From: Sphingobacterium lactis
GTDB lineage: Bacteria > Bacteroidota > Bacteroidia > Sphingobacteriales > Sphingobacteriaceae
Direction of reading: 5' to 3'
Length of the DNA stretch: 64,000 nt
NCBI RefSeq assembly: GCF_011046555.1
Contig: NZ_CP049246.1
Span: forward strand, 2,294,001 to 2,358,000
Shown here: positions 37,059-44,695 of the stretch, one piece after another
Layout: each line of letters begins with the position of its first letter
Position numbering within the stretch: the first letter of the stretch is position 1
The notes under the pieces: model-generated
The model's input: only the letters and a program-made list of their open reading frames with translations
Told to the model about the DNA's origin: nothing
Databases searched by the model: none
Translations under genes and position numbers: made by a program

Positions 37059-37699
37059 TCGGTAGCCGAATCATTGGTTTGATCTTGGATCTTGTATACA
37101 CAGCGCGGCTCATCCGCCAGGATGTGCTGTATGCGTTCCACAGTTAAATCAGGCCCCAGTAAGGCTTTGAAATTTTTCAGCTCCGCACGGCAAAATTGTT
37201 GGCATTCCGTTGCGGCCGCGCATATTGGACAATGGTTTTCAATGAATAAATAACTGTTGTCCATTTTCTTCCATTCCGCCATATACCCCTCCTCTGAACG
37301 TACCTTACTTAATTTACGGAGTTTATCCTCAATGGTTTTTGCGCCCTTCAATCGATCGGCATATCGCGAATAGGTGGATTTTTCCCGATCGGAAATCAAC
37401 AGCTCCAATGCATTTTCTCCCAGCAAGGATTTGACCGACTTCAACAGTTGGACGGTAATATCGGCATGGGTATCGGGGAATTTTGCCATGCCCTGTGCAC
37501 TTAAAGAATAATAGGTATTGGGGCGCCCAACACCGATACATTTGCTGCATTTTTCCAATAGACCTTCTTCATGAAGCTTGACCAATTGTTGGCGAGCGCC
37601 TTCCTTGGTCATCTTCAACTCGGTAGCAATCACATGTGCATCCACTTCACCCCGCATCTTTGCCATCATCAGAATCTGCTGGCCACTGTTCTTTTTCAT
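37055..37699 (-). CDS. SufR-like HTH transcriptional regulator
   Basis: 214 aa from the ATG at 37699; a TTG two codons upstream is less likely. The N-terminal winged helix is at about 5-75 (IATELKMTKEGARQQLVKLHEEGLLE, GRPNTYYSLS). The C-terminal effector region ENHCPICAAATECQQFC...EPRCVY matches the Cys pattern that holds an Fe-S cluster in SufR (COG2345). It faces sodA, so control of oxidative-stress or Fe-S genes is plausible. Extra Cys residues (CSKC at about 51-54) are noteworthy. Confidence 0.85.
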   Translation of the reverse strand: MKKNSGQQILMMAKMRGEVDAHVIATELKMTKEGARQQLVKLHEEGLLEKCSKCIGVGRPNTYYSLSAQGMAKFPDTHADITVQLLKSVKSLLGENALELLISDREKSTYSRYADRLKGAKTIEDKLRKLSKVRSEEGYMAEWKKMDNSYLFIENHCPICAAATECQQFCRAELKNFKALLGPDLTVERIQHILADEPRCVYKIQDQTNDSATD

Positions 37700-37703
37700 A
37701 AGC

Positions 37704-37736
37704 AATAAAATACTTGTTTTATTCCGTACAAATATA
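37704..37736 (-). promoter_or_regulatory. Promoter and possible autoregulatory operator of the SufR-like gene
   Basis: The minus-strand -7 box TATATTTG (37736-37729) is followed, over the expected start site, by the dyad AATAAAATACTTGTTTTATT (37704-37723, 7-bp arms). Confidence 0.5.
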
Positions 37737-37875
37737 CATATAAATAAAAATTATATGCTGTAAATATTATTGATAAGGTCCATAACTTTCTAAGAAATGT
37801 TTGTTTTTGACAAATAGAGCGCGATTTTAATGTAAATAATAAGATTTTTAATCATTTAATAAACCAAGTAAAAAC

Positions 37876-37924
37876 TTGTTTAATTTGTATTTGTTTCTAA
37901 CTTTGTTGTACACAATTAAAGGAG
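37876..37924 (+). promoter_or_regulatory. sodA promoter and ribosome-binding site
   Basis: TTG (37876-37878), 19-bp spacer and TAACTTTG (37898-37905). An AGGAG at 37920-37924 lies 6 bases before the ATG, stronger than is usual in this phylum. Confidence 0.75.
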
Positions 37925-37930
37925 ATTATT

Positions 37931-38554
37931 ATGAAATATACATTAGACAAGTTGCCGTATGCCAATGATGCCTTAGTGCCGCATTTCGATGCCGAAACCA
38001 TGGAGATTCATCATGATCGTCACCATCAGGCATATGTTGATAACTTAAACAAAGCATTAGAAAATAACGAGGAAGCTAACGCGTTGGATTTGGAAGGGAT
38101 CCTGAAACAGGTCAGCAAATTTAGCCCTGCCGTTAGAAACAATGGCGGTGGCCACTATAACCACAGTCTATTCTGGAATATTTTATCAGCGACTCCAAAA
38201 GAAAATCCGGAAGGGAAGCTTTTGGAGGAAATCAATAAAACATTCGGATCGGTAGATCAATTGAAAGCGGACTTGAAGAACTTGGGGTTGGGTCAATTTG
38301 GTTCCGGTTGGGCGTGGTTGCTGGTGAAGCACAATGGCACCTTAGCGATTACTTCTACGGCTAATCAAGACAATCCATTAATGGATACGAATATCCATAA
38401 CCAAGGGTATCCCATTTTAGGTGTGGATGTGTGGGAACATGCCTACTACCTCAACTATCAGAATAAAAGAGCGGATTATTTGGATGCCTTTTGGCAGGTT
38501 TTGGATTGGGCAGCAGTGGAGGAAAATTACAAAGCCGCGTTAGCGAAAGTATAA
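37931..38554 (+). CDS. sodA: Superoxide dismutase (Fe/Mn)
   Basis: 207 aa. All four metal ligands are present: His27 (MEIHHDRHH), His78 (GGGHYNHSLFW), Asp166 and His170 (DVWEHAYYL). The C-terminal DVWEHAYYLNYQNKRADY is the family signature. It disproportionates superoxide in the cytosol. Metal preference cannot be fixed from sequence. First gene of an operon sodA-DUF2480-FMN reductase-small protein with 12-, 1- and 19-bp gaps. Confidence 0.98.
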   Translation: MKYTLDKLPYANDALVPHFDAETMEIHHDRHHQAYVDNLNKALENNEEANALDLEGILKQVSKFSPAVRNNGGGHYNHSLFWNILSATPKENPEGKLLEEINKTFGSVDQLKADLKNLGLGQFGSGWAWLLVKHNGTLAITSTANQDNPLMDTNIHNQGYPILGVDVWEHAYYLNYQNKRADYLDAFWQVLDWAAVEENYKAALAKV

Positions 38555-38566
38555 AGAACATTCATC

Positions 38567-39058
38567 ATGGATTTCATCAATAAAGTAGAACTGACTGGAA
38601 TAAAAACCGTTGATCTGTTGGATTTCAAACCCACTACGCCTGTTGTGGCGTTGGATATTGCAGATTTCCTTCACCTTGGTCTCATGCTCAAGGAAAAGGA
38701 ATTCAAAGAAGCTGTGGAGCGATTTCATTGGTCTACATTTACAGACCAAGCAGTTGCGGTCTTTTGTTCTACGGAAGCCATTGTTCCTACATGGGCTTTT
38801 ATGTCCATTGCTGTTAAGTTGTTGGAGGTGCATGCCCAATTTGATTATTGTACGGTAGAAGCATTGGAATTGTCCCTGTGGAAGAGGGAAGTAGAGCGTG
38901 CAGATTTCGCGGGTTTAGCAGGAGAAAAGGTAGTTGTTCGCGCACATCAGGCCATAGATCCCAGCCTGTACATGTTGGTCAGTGCTCGTTTGAATGGAAT
39001 CGTCAAGACATTGATGTTCGGGGAAGCGGGTCTCCCGAAGGTCATTTCAAAAAATTGA
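38567..39058 (+). CDS. DUF2480 family protein
   Basis: 163 aa, no signal peptide. It matches DUF2480 along its length: VELTGIKTVDLLDF, FLHLGLMLKEKEFKEAVERFHWSTF, QAVAVFCSTEAIVPTWAFMSIA and IVKTLMFGEAGLP. The family is widespread in Bacteroidetes, of unknown function, often near sufE or Fe-S assembly genes. Cotranscription with sodA is consistent with an oxidative-stress or Fe-S role, which is inference. Confidence 0.93.
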   Translation: MDFINKVELTGIKTVDLLDFKPTTPVVALDIADFLHLGLMLKEKEFKEAVERFHWSTFTDQAVAVFCSTEAIVPTWAFMSIAVKLLEVHAQFDYCTVEALELSLWKREVERADFAGLAGEKVVVRAHQAIDPSLYMLVSARLNGIVKTLMFGEAGLPKVISKN

Positions 39059-39059
39059 T

Positions 39060-39620
39060 ATGAAAGCGTTGATATTTAATGGCGCATTGGAGCGGAATCC
39101 AAATGCGACAGCCTATAAAATTGCGGAATATCTGCAACGGATTTTAAGCATCGAGGGGGTGGACACGCAAGTGTTCCATGTTGCAGATTCTGGAATTCCC
39201 TTGTTTGATTATTCCCTGAAGAAAACACCACAGTCGGTGGAGATTATGAATCATGCCTTTCGAAGCGTGGATATGCAGATTTGGTTGAGCCCACTTTATC
39301 ATGGTGGCATGACCGGCGTTATGAAGAATTGCCTGGATTGGTTAGAATTCAGTGTCAAGATGCCACAGCCTTACCTGACGGGGCAGCGTATAGGTCTTGT
39401 CTGTTGGGCCGATGGGGTACAGGCCATGCAGGGCATCAATGCAATGGATGCGGTGGCAAAATCACTCCGTGCTTGGACCTTGCCGTATGCCGTTCCGGTG
39501 CAGAAGATCGAGCTATTCGATGAACAGCGCGAGATTGCTGAGAAATATCAGGATAGGTTCGGTTTATTGACCCAGTTGTTAGTGCATGGGCCAAGAAAAC
39601 TGACACACATCAATGAATAA
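39060..39620 (+). CDS. NADPH-dependent FMN reductase / flavodoxin-like oxidoreductase
   Basis: 186 aa with a flavodoxin-like fold. The N-terminal strand and phosphate-binding region is ALIFNGALERNPNATAYKIAEYL. The FMN-binding motif LSPLYHGGMTGVMKNCLDWLE (P-L-Y-H-G-x-x-x-x-x-x-K-N-x-x-D) is standard for this family. It reduces FMN or quinones with NAD(P)H. Starts 1 bp after the DUF2480 gene, so it is tightly coupled. Confidence 0.9.
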   Translation: MKALIFNGALERNPNATAYKIAEYLQRILSIEGVDTQVFHVADSGIPLFDYSLKKTPQSVEIMNHAFRSVDMQIWLSPLYHGGMTGVMKNCLDWLEFSVKMPQPYLTGQRIGLVCWADGVQAMQGINAMDAVAKSLRAWTLPYAVPVQKIELFDEQREIAEKYQDRFGLLTQLLVHGPRKLTHINE

Positions 39621-39639
39621 TTAACTAAAAAACCTAGTC

Positions 39640-39903
39640 ATGGAAAATTACATGCTAACATTTAAAGCGCCTTTGAAAGCGCTGTTGCAACGGCAACAGG
39701 TATATGAATTGCTGACACGGCAATTCCCACAAATTGGTCCCTTATCCATCGATATGGACGATAAGCAGTTCGTGCTGAATGTTCAAGCTCCAGCACGCAT
39801 GGAGCATGAAATTCAGTCCGCACTCTTGGATGCTGGGCATCGGGTGGCCTATGTCGGTGCGAAACTGATCCCTCTTGTTTTGGAAAAAACAAGAACCGCA
39901 TAA
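39640..39903 (+). CDS. Small HMA-like protein without metal-binding cysteines
   Basis: 87 aa. The predicted beta-alpha-beta order (MLTFKAPLKALLQRQQVYELLTRQF, IGPLSIDMDDKQFVLNV, QSALLDAGHRVAYVG) resembles heavy-metal-associated or ACT-sized domains. The CxxC of copper chaperones is absent. Last gene of the sodA operon, before a terminator. Function unknown. Confidence 0.65.
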   Translation: MENYMLTFKAPLKALLQRQQVYELLTRQFPQIGPLSIDMDDKQFVLNVQAPARMEHEIQSALLDAGHRVAYVGAKLIPLVLEKTRTA

Positions 39904-39926
39904 TGTTTTCAATTCTATTTTTCGAG

Positions 39927-39960
39927 AAGAGTACCCTGGATTCAGGGTGCTTTTCTTTTT
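39927..39960 (+). terminator. Terminator of the sodA operon
   Basis: AAGAGTACCCTG pairs with CAGGGTGCTTTT (two G-T pairs) and continues CTTTTT. Confidence 0.82.
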
Positions 39961-40044
39961 AAATACGGACCACATTTCACGAACAGGAAGGCATTCCTGA
40001 TTTATTTTTTTCTTAGTTTTGAAAAAATATAACAGTTAATTTTT

Positions 40045-40578
40045 ATGGAGTTAAACCAGGTGTTTTCAAATTTCACATTTCGGAAAGCCCACGCTGAGGA
40101 AGCAGAAGCAATATGGGGAATTATTCAAGAAGCTATTGAGAAACGAAAGGCGGAAGGTAGCCGGCAATGGCAAGATGGATATCCCAATCTGGATGTTGTA
40201 AAGCAGGACATAGCTACAGGTTATGGGTATGTGAGTATCGATGAGGAAGAGATTTTGACTGGGTATTTGGCTTTAATATATGATGGTGAACCAGCCTACG
40301 ATGCTATTCAGGATCAGTGGTTGACCAACCGACCATATGCCGTTGCGCACCGCATTGCCGTAAGCCAGGACCGTTATAAAAAAGGGCAGGCCACCTGGAT
40401 GCTGGAACAAGCGGAAAGGCAGAGTTTGCAAGATGGGTACCTCAGCTTAAAAGTGGATACTAATTTTGATAATGAGGGGATGCTCCGTGTATTGGAAAAA
40501 AGAGGTTATGTATATTGCGGAGATGTCTATTTCCGTGGCAGTGCCCGAAAAGCATTCGAAAAGATGCTCGATCAATAG
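40045..40578 (+). CDS. GNAT family N-acetyltransferase
   Basis: 177 aa. FTFRKAHAEEAEAIWGIIQEAIEKRKAEGSRQWQDGYP is a typical GNAT N-terminal helix pair. VAHRIAVSQDRYKKGQATWMLEQAE is the acetyl-CoA-binding strand and helix, with KKGQAT replacing the usual RGxGxG. LKVDTNFDNEGMLRVLEKRGYVYCGDVYF is the C-terminal alpha-beta end. Substrate unknown; single gene. Confidence 0.88.
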   Translation: MELNQVFSNFTFRKAHAEEAEAIWGIIQEAIEKRKAEGSRQWQDGYPNLDVVKQDIATGYGYVSIDEEEILTGYLALIYDGEPAYDAIQDQWLTNRPYAVAHRIAVSQDRYKKGQATWMLEQAERQSLQDGYLSLKVDTNFDNEGMLRVLEKRGYVYCGDVYFRGSARKAFEKMLDQ

Positions 40579-40580
40579 AA

Positions 40581-40612
40581 AAGCTGCTTTTTCAAGCAGC
40601 CTTTTCATCTTT
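40581..40612 (+). terminator. Terminator of the GNAT gene
   Basis: GCTGCTT pairs with AAGCAGC across a TTTC loop and is followed by CTTTTCATCTTT. Confidence 0.7.
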
Positions 40613-40688
40613 ATCTTGTAAAGAATGCTGTCACCAGCCCACACTATAACACCCAATGCGGTGTAAAGTTTTACATATCAATATTTTA

Positions 40689-41441
40689 TTAGCTTGGTAA
40701 CTTACCAACGCGCATCATAATCTTCCAGGTGACCTGTTTCGTTTTCTGGGGATCTGCCCATAACGGCATCAATTGATCCTGTAGCTTTCCGATAGGATTG
40801 ACCTGTTCCTGCTGGATGAAACGCTGTGTTGCTGACCAGGTAAGTAAGTGACCCAAGAGGTCTTGCAATTTGAAGCTTTTTCGGATATAAAATTCCGGTG
40901 GTTCGATCTCGCGGAACGGAAAAGGAATCGTCATATACCCTTGGCGCAACAGGTTAATTTCTTCTGGCCAGTATGGTCCCACAATCCGATCATGGAAATC
41001 AAGAAGAATTCGATCAATCTCCGGATTGATGGTTGGAGTGGCATACGCCCAGATCGCGATGATTCCATTTTTCTTCATTACACGTTTTGCCACTTCATAA
41101 AATTGATCGATTTGGAACCAATGGATTGCTTGGGCTACCGTTATTAAATCCACAGAATTATCCGATAAAGAAGGTTTTTCTGCGGTTTCTACATGATAAC
41201 TGACCCGCTCATGCTCAAAAGCATTCTCGATTTGTGCTTCACTCGGATCCGAAGCATGAACATGGTCAAAGTAATCTGCCAAGTGAATGGCCGATTGGCC
41301 ATTGCCCGTGCCACAGTCCCAAGCTAATGCCTGAGCGGGACTGAGACTCTGTAAGTAGTCGTACAATTCATGAGGGTAGGATGGTCTAAACTGAGCATAT
41401 ATCGATGCCTGCTTAGAAAAATTGTCATTGAATGCTGCCAT
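40689..41441 (-). CDS. Class I SAM-dependent methyltransferase
   Basis: 250 aa from the ATG at 41441; the frame upstream begins at a TTG. ALAWDCGTGNGQSAIHLADYFDHVHASDPSEAQI is motif I with intact DxGTGxG, SVDLITVAQAIHWF is motif II, and RVMKKNGIIAIWAYA the strand after it. The AxxIHWF type is common in putative trans-aconitate or ubiquinone-like methyltransferases, but the substrate is open. Monocistronic. Confidence 0.92.
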   Translation of the reverse strand: MAAFNDNFSKQASIYAQFRPSYPHELYDYLQSLSPAQALAWDCGTGNGQSAIHLADYFDHVHASDPSEAQIENAFEHERVSYHVETAEKPSLSDNSVDLITVAQAIHWFQIDQFYEVAKRVMKKNGIIAIWAYATPTINPEIDRILLDFHDRIVGPYWPEEINLLRQGYMTIPFPFREIEPPEFYIRKSFKLQDLLGHLLTWSATQRFIQQEQVNPIGKLQDQLMPLWADPQKTKQVTWKIMMRVGKLPS

Positions 41442-41547
41442 ATTCCCGAATTTCAATTGTCTGTATTAAATATACAAAATATTGTTTTCCAAAACACTAG
41501 GTAATTCAGCAATTAAATGGATAAGGTGTTACCCAATAGGTATGGGA

Positions 41548-42036
41548 TTAGCCGATATACTGCATGCGAAGTACTTCCCAGCGTTCTTCGTTAAACAGGA
41601 TATACCGTTTTTTAAAGGGGATGATCTGGAATCCAACTTGTTGATAACAAGAGATGGCAGCTTTATTCCAATGGTATACATTGAGGAATAATTGATCCAT
41701 GTGTAGTTGCTTGCGAGCAAATTCGATGAGTGCCTGTAAGGTCATACGTCCATAACCCAAGTTGCGCAGATTTTCTTCGCCAATCAACATCCTGCAGATT
41801 ACTCCTTTTCCTGAACCACAATCAGAAATTTCTGCATGCCCCACTACTCGGTTTCTTTCCTTGCAGAATACTTTGAACACATACCTGTTGGGATCTTGGA
41901 GGTGTGCTGCTAGTTGGTGGCATGTTAATGGGAATTGGAACCTTTGGCCAGCAAACTGGAACAATAGTCGTTCGCTTCCCACCCACGCTATCAATTGGGT
42001 GTAATCTGAGGTTTCAAATGGAAGCAACGTAATCAT
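41548..42036 (-). CDS. GNAT family N-acetyltransferase (RimJ/RimL-like)
   Basis: 162 aa. LPFETSDYTQLIAWVGSERLLFQFAG is the typical RimJ/RimL start. VGHAEISDCGSGKGVICRMLIGEENLRNLGYGRMTLQALIEFA carries the acetyl-CoA motif RNLGYG at about 93-98, and LNVYHWNKAAISCYQQVGFQ is the hallmark N.aI..YeKxGF end. It probably acetylates a protein N-terminus or small amine. Confidence 0.92.
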   Translation of the reverse strand: MITLLPFETSDYTQLIAWVGSERLLFQFAGQRFQFPLTCHQLAAHLQDPNRYVFKVFCKERNRVVGHAEISDCGSGKGVICRMLIGEENLRNLGYGRMTLQALIEFARKQLHMDQLFLNVYHWNKAAISCYQQVGFQIIPFKKRYILFNEERWEVLRMQYIG

Positions 42037-42196
42037 ACCACAATTTGCAAAATAAATTACAAAAGAAAAATGCGGATGAGGTGGGAGATAATGTTGCTAG
42101 ATAGTTTCATAACCATACATGGGCAAAAGCGAAGGAATCAGTGTTTTGAGTGACGTAGAAATTTGTCGACATAAAAATGCATTTCCCGTTATTCCT
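42037..42196. other. Intergenic region upstream of the small-RNA candidate
   Basis: Nothing recognisable; part of a 675-bp gene-free interval up to 42711 that also contains the transcription unit at 42197-42330. Confidence 0.4.
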
Positions 42197-42330
42197 TTTG
42201 AGGGTTCCTGCTTATTTCTTTAACTTTGAGCAAGTTAATGTCATAACAATTTAAAATAATTCATCATATTAAAACTACTTATAGAAAAACAACATGAAAA
42301 GCTATCCGAATTTTGGATAGCTTTTTTTCT
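42197..42330 (+). ncRNA. Candidate small RNA with its own promoter and terminator
   Basis: TTTG (42197-42200), exactly 20 bp, and TAACTTTG (42221-42228) form a consensus promoter. An intrinsic terminator, AAAAGCTATCC/GGATAGCTTTT plus TTTCTTTTT, lies at 42297-42330. The predicted transcript, about 42235-42330, is near 95 nt. The only frame is MKSYPNFG within the terminator stem, so a noncoding RNA is likelier than a protein. No Rfam family recognised. Confidence 0.5.
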
Positions 42331-42711
42331 TTTTCAAGATATTTAAGTCAATATTTAAGTTATTATTGGTGGATTGAAAGCGTTAAATATTAAAAAATAA
42401 TAAATTTTATGTTTTAATATTATATTAATTTAAAATATGTTATTTTTGTACCGGTAATTCCATTGGGTGATTGAGCTAGACGCGCATAATATTAACCTAC
42501 AGTATGCAGTTCAGCTTTTGGATTTTTTCTGGCATAATTGCGCCTTTTCACGAAAAGGTGTGGCTTACATTATTTCCATTCAGGAAAATGTGCCTTTCAT
42601 TTATGCTGGGAAAGCAAGGACAATTTTATTTCTATTTATTGCGATACACGTAGCATCTGCAGTTTTGATAGGAAATACAGTCTGATATAATCGTAATCAT
42701 ATATTTTTAAA
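42331..42711. other. AT-rich region before the 42712 gene
   Basis: A -7-like TATTTTTG at 42441-42448 without a -33 partner could start a 5' leader of about 260 nt for the next gene. The 72-codon frame at 42467-42685 has no family or good start context and is not called. Confidence 0.35.
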
Positions 42712-43140
42712 ATGGAAATAACCCATAACACGCTAGAAGGGCAAGGCCTTGATAGAAAATTACAGGACATGTTAACCAGTTGTTTTACCACCTCCAGCAA
42801 TTTGTCTACATTGACCTTGGAGCAACAGACCAACCTGATCCAACTCTTCGACCAAATAAAGTACAAAGACATTATTGATCAAGGATTTTGGAGTTTGAAG
42901 GGCGGCTTGAATCATTACCACTTGAGTTTGAACGAAATTAAGATGACGCTATTGGAAGTGATGTCTTCCCGTTCGGATGAGAAAGAACGCTTGATCTTAA
43001 AAGAGGTCTTCCTATTCTTAAATATCCTCGATGATCCTAGTTTTTATCAATTGTTTGCACTTCGCCAACTCATCAATTGCCCGGAAGAAATTTTTGATGA
43101 GAAATATGAAAATGTAAAAGCTGAATACTTTAATTCGTAG
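42712..43140 (+). CDS. Hypothetical alpha-helical protein
   Basis: 142 aa, soluble, predicted mostly helical and acidic (LTLEQQTNLIQLFDQIKYKDIIDQGF, LNEIKMTLLEVMSSRSDEKERLILKEVFLFLNILDD). No family recognised. The clean start, the lack of a competing frame and a terminator 46 bp downstream support a real gene. Confidence 0.6.
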   Translation: MEITHNTLEGQGLDRKLQDMLTSCFTTSSNLSTLTLEQQTNLIQLFDQIKYKDIIDQGFWSLKGGLNHYHLSLNEIKMTLLEVMSSRSDEKERLILKEVFLFLNILDDPSFYQLFALRQLINCPEEIFDEKYENVKAEYFNS

Positions 43141-43184
43141 TCGGAAAGTACAAGTTCATATTTGCGTTTTTAATTGTTACCAAG

Positions 43185-43222
43185 AAAAGCGGATTTCCCA
43201 TCGCGGAAAATCCGCTTTGTTT
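43185..43222 (+). terminator. Terminator of the 42712 gene
   Basis: AAAGCGGATTTCC pairs with GGAAAATCCGCTTT (one bulge) and runs into GTTTTT. Confidence 0.8.
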
Positions 43223-43519
43223 TTAACCTTGAAGATAGCCGATAGTGCAAAAGGGATACCTGCCAATTTCATTTGAAATTTCATTAAAAAATCGGTTTGT
43301 TTTTGAATAATTATTAGCGATTTAAGTATTTGATTATCGACTTTGTTTTTCTTGTTCAAATTTTATTTTCTATAGTCAAATTGTTGGTTTTAAAGTGTTT
43401 AAATCACTATTTTAGCCATTGGTGGGTATGCGCATCTGCCCACGTAGTAGTTCTTACTTAGTATTCGTTGAATGGCGGGTGGATTTGAAGAGCAGCGCGA
43501 AAATAACCAATAAACTTAT
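43223..43519. other. Promoter region of the acyl-CoA dehydrogenase operon
   Basis: About 300 bp without a gene. A short hairpin GTGGG..CCCAC surrounds 43421-43443 about 80 bp before the start; no clear -7 box. Confidence 0.35.
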
Positions 43520-44683
43520 ATGCAATTAACACAATTTACCCCGGAGCACCACGCTTTCCGGGAGAGCTTAAAATCGTTTGTACAGAAAGAAATAACCCCA
43601 TTTGTTGATGAATGGGAGAAAAAGAATGAGATCGATCGGGACATTTGGAAAAAAATGGGAGACATGGGGTACCTCGGTCTCATCTATCCCGAACAATATG
43701 GTGGTTTAGACTTAGACTTCTTTTATTCCCTCATTTTCTGTGAGGAACTATCCCAATGTTATTCCGGTGGATTTACCATTTCTGCTTTGGTTATCCAATA
43801 CATGTCGGCACCATATCTTTTGAAATATGGTAGTGAAGAATTGAAGGAAAAATATTTGTCGAAAGTTATCGCCGGGGATTTGGTGAGTGCTGTTGCTATT
43901 ACCGAGCCGGGTGCTGGATCCGATGTTCAGCGGATTAAAACAACGGCCATTCGAGATGGCGATTATTTCATAGTGAATGGATCAAAGACATTTATTACGA
44001 ATGGTTACTATGGTGATTTTTTCGTTACGGCAGTCAAAACGCGTCCGGAATTAGGGGCTAGGGGAATCAGCTTATTGCTTATCGATCGACATGCAGCAGG
44101 AGTGACGGCCAATAAAATTGAAAAAATGGGCTGGCATGCTTCGGATACCGCAGAGTTAGGTTTCAATGAGGTTCGGGTACCGGTTTCTCACCTGATCGGT
44201 GAGGAGGGGCAGGGATTTCGCTATTTGATGGGTGGCTTGCAATTGGAACGGTTGACAGCAGCGATCCATAGTGTGGCAACAGCTGAGTCAGCTATTCAAT
44301 ATACTCTAGCTTATATTAAGGAACGTTCAGCATTTGATAAACAGCTGAAAGATATTCAAGTAATCCGTCATCGCATGTCACAAATTATGGCGGAGGTAGA
44401 AACGGTTAAAGCGTATGTGTACCATTGCTGCGCCTTGCAAAATGAAGGTAAATATGCTGTTAAGGAGTGTTCCATTGCCAAATTGCAAGCAAGTGAACTT
44501 GCAATTAAAGTCGTGAACACATGCCTTCAATTTTTTGGTGGCTATGGCTTTACCGAAGATTACAAGATTGCACGCCTTTATCGGGACGTACGCGTTGGAA
44601 ATATCATCGGTGGTACATCAGAGATCATGTTGGAAATCTTATCGAAAATATTTATCGATGGGGTGGACTATAACAGGGGTTAA
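43520..44683 (+). CDS. Acyl-CoA dehydrogenase
   Basis: 387 aa, standard ACAD length. AITEPGAGSDVQRIKTTA is the FAD/substrate motif, ITNGYYGDFFVTAVKT follows, and the catalytic base Glu is at about 368 in GGTSEIMLEIL. CLQFFGGYGFTEDYKIARLYRDVR is the C-terminal signature. It oxidises an acyl-CoA to the 2-enoyl-CoA, passing electrons to ETF. Chain specificity is not readable. Forms an operon with the 3-hydroxyacyl-CoA dehydrogenase gene 12 bp downstream. Confidence 0.96.
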   Translation: MQLTQFTPEHHAFRESLKSFVQKEITPFVDEWEKKNEIDRDIWKKMGDMGYLGLIYPEQYGGLDLDFFYSLIFCEELSQCYSGGFTISALVIQYMSAPYLLKYGSEELKEKYLSKVIAGDLVSAVAITEPGAGSDVQRIKTTAIRDGDYFIVNGSKTFITNGYYGDFFVTAVKTRPELGARGISLLLIDRHAAGVTANKIEKMGWHASDTAELGFNEVRVPVSHLIGEEGQGFRYLMGGLQLERLTAAIHSVATAESAIQYTLAYIKERSAFDKQLKDIQVIRHRMSQIMAEVETVKAYVYHCCALQNEGKYAVKECSIAKLQASELAIKVVNTCLQFFGGYGFTEDYKIARLYRDVRVGNIIGGTSEIMLEILSKIFIDGVDYNRG

Positions 44684-44695
44684 TTTGTTAAGTTT

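Noticed and set aside
42467..42685. 72-codon plus-strand ORF upstream of the 42712 gene
   Set aside because: Lacks family features and a start context; lies in probable 5' leader.
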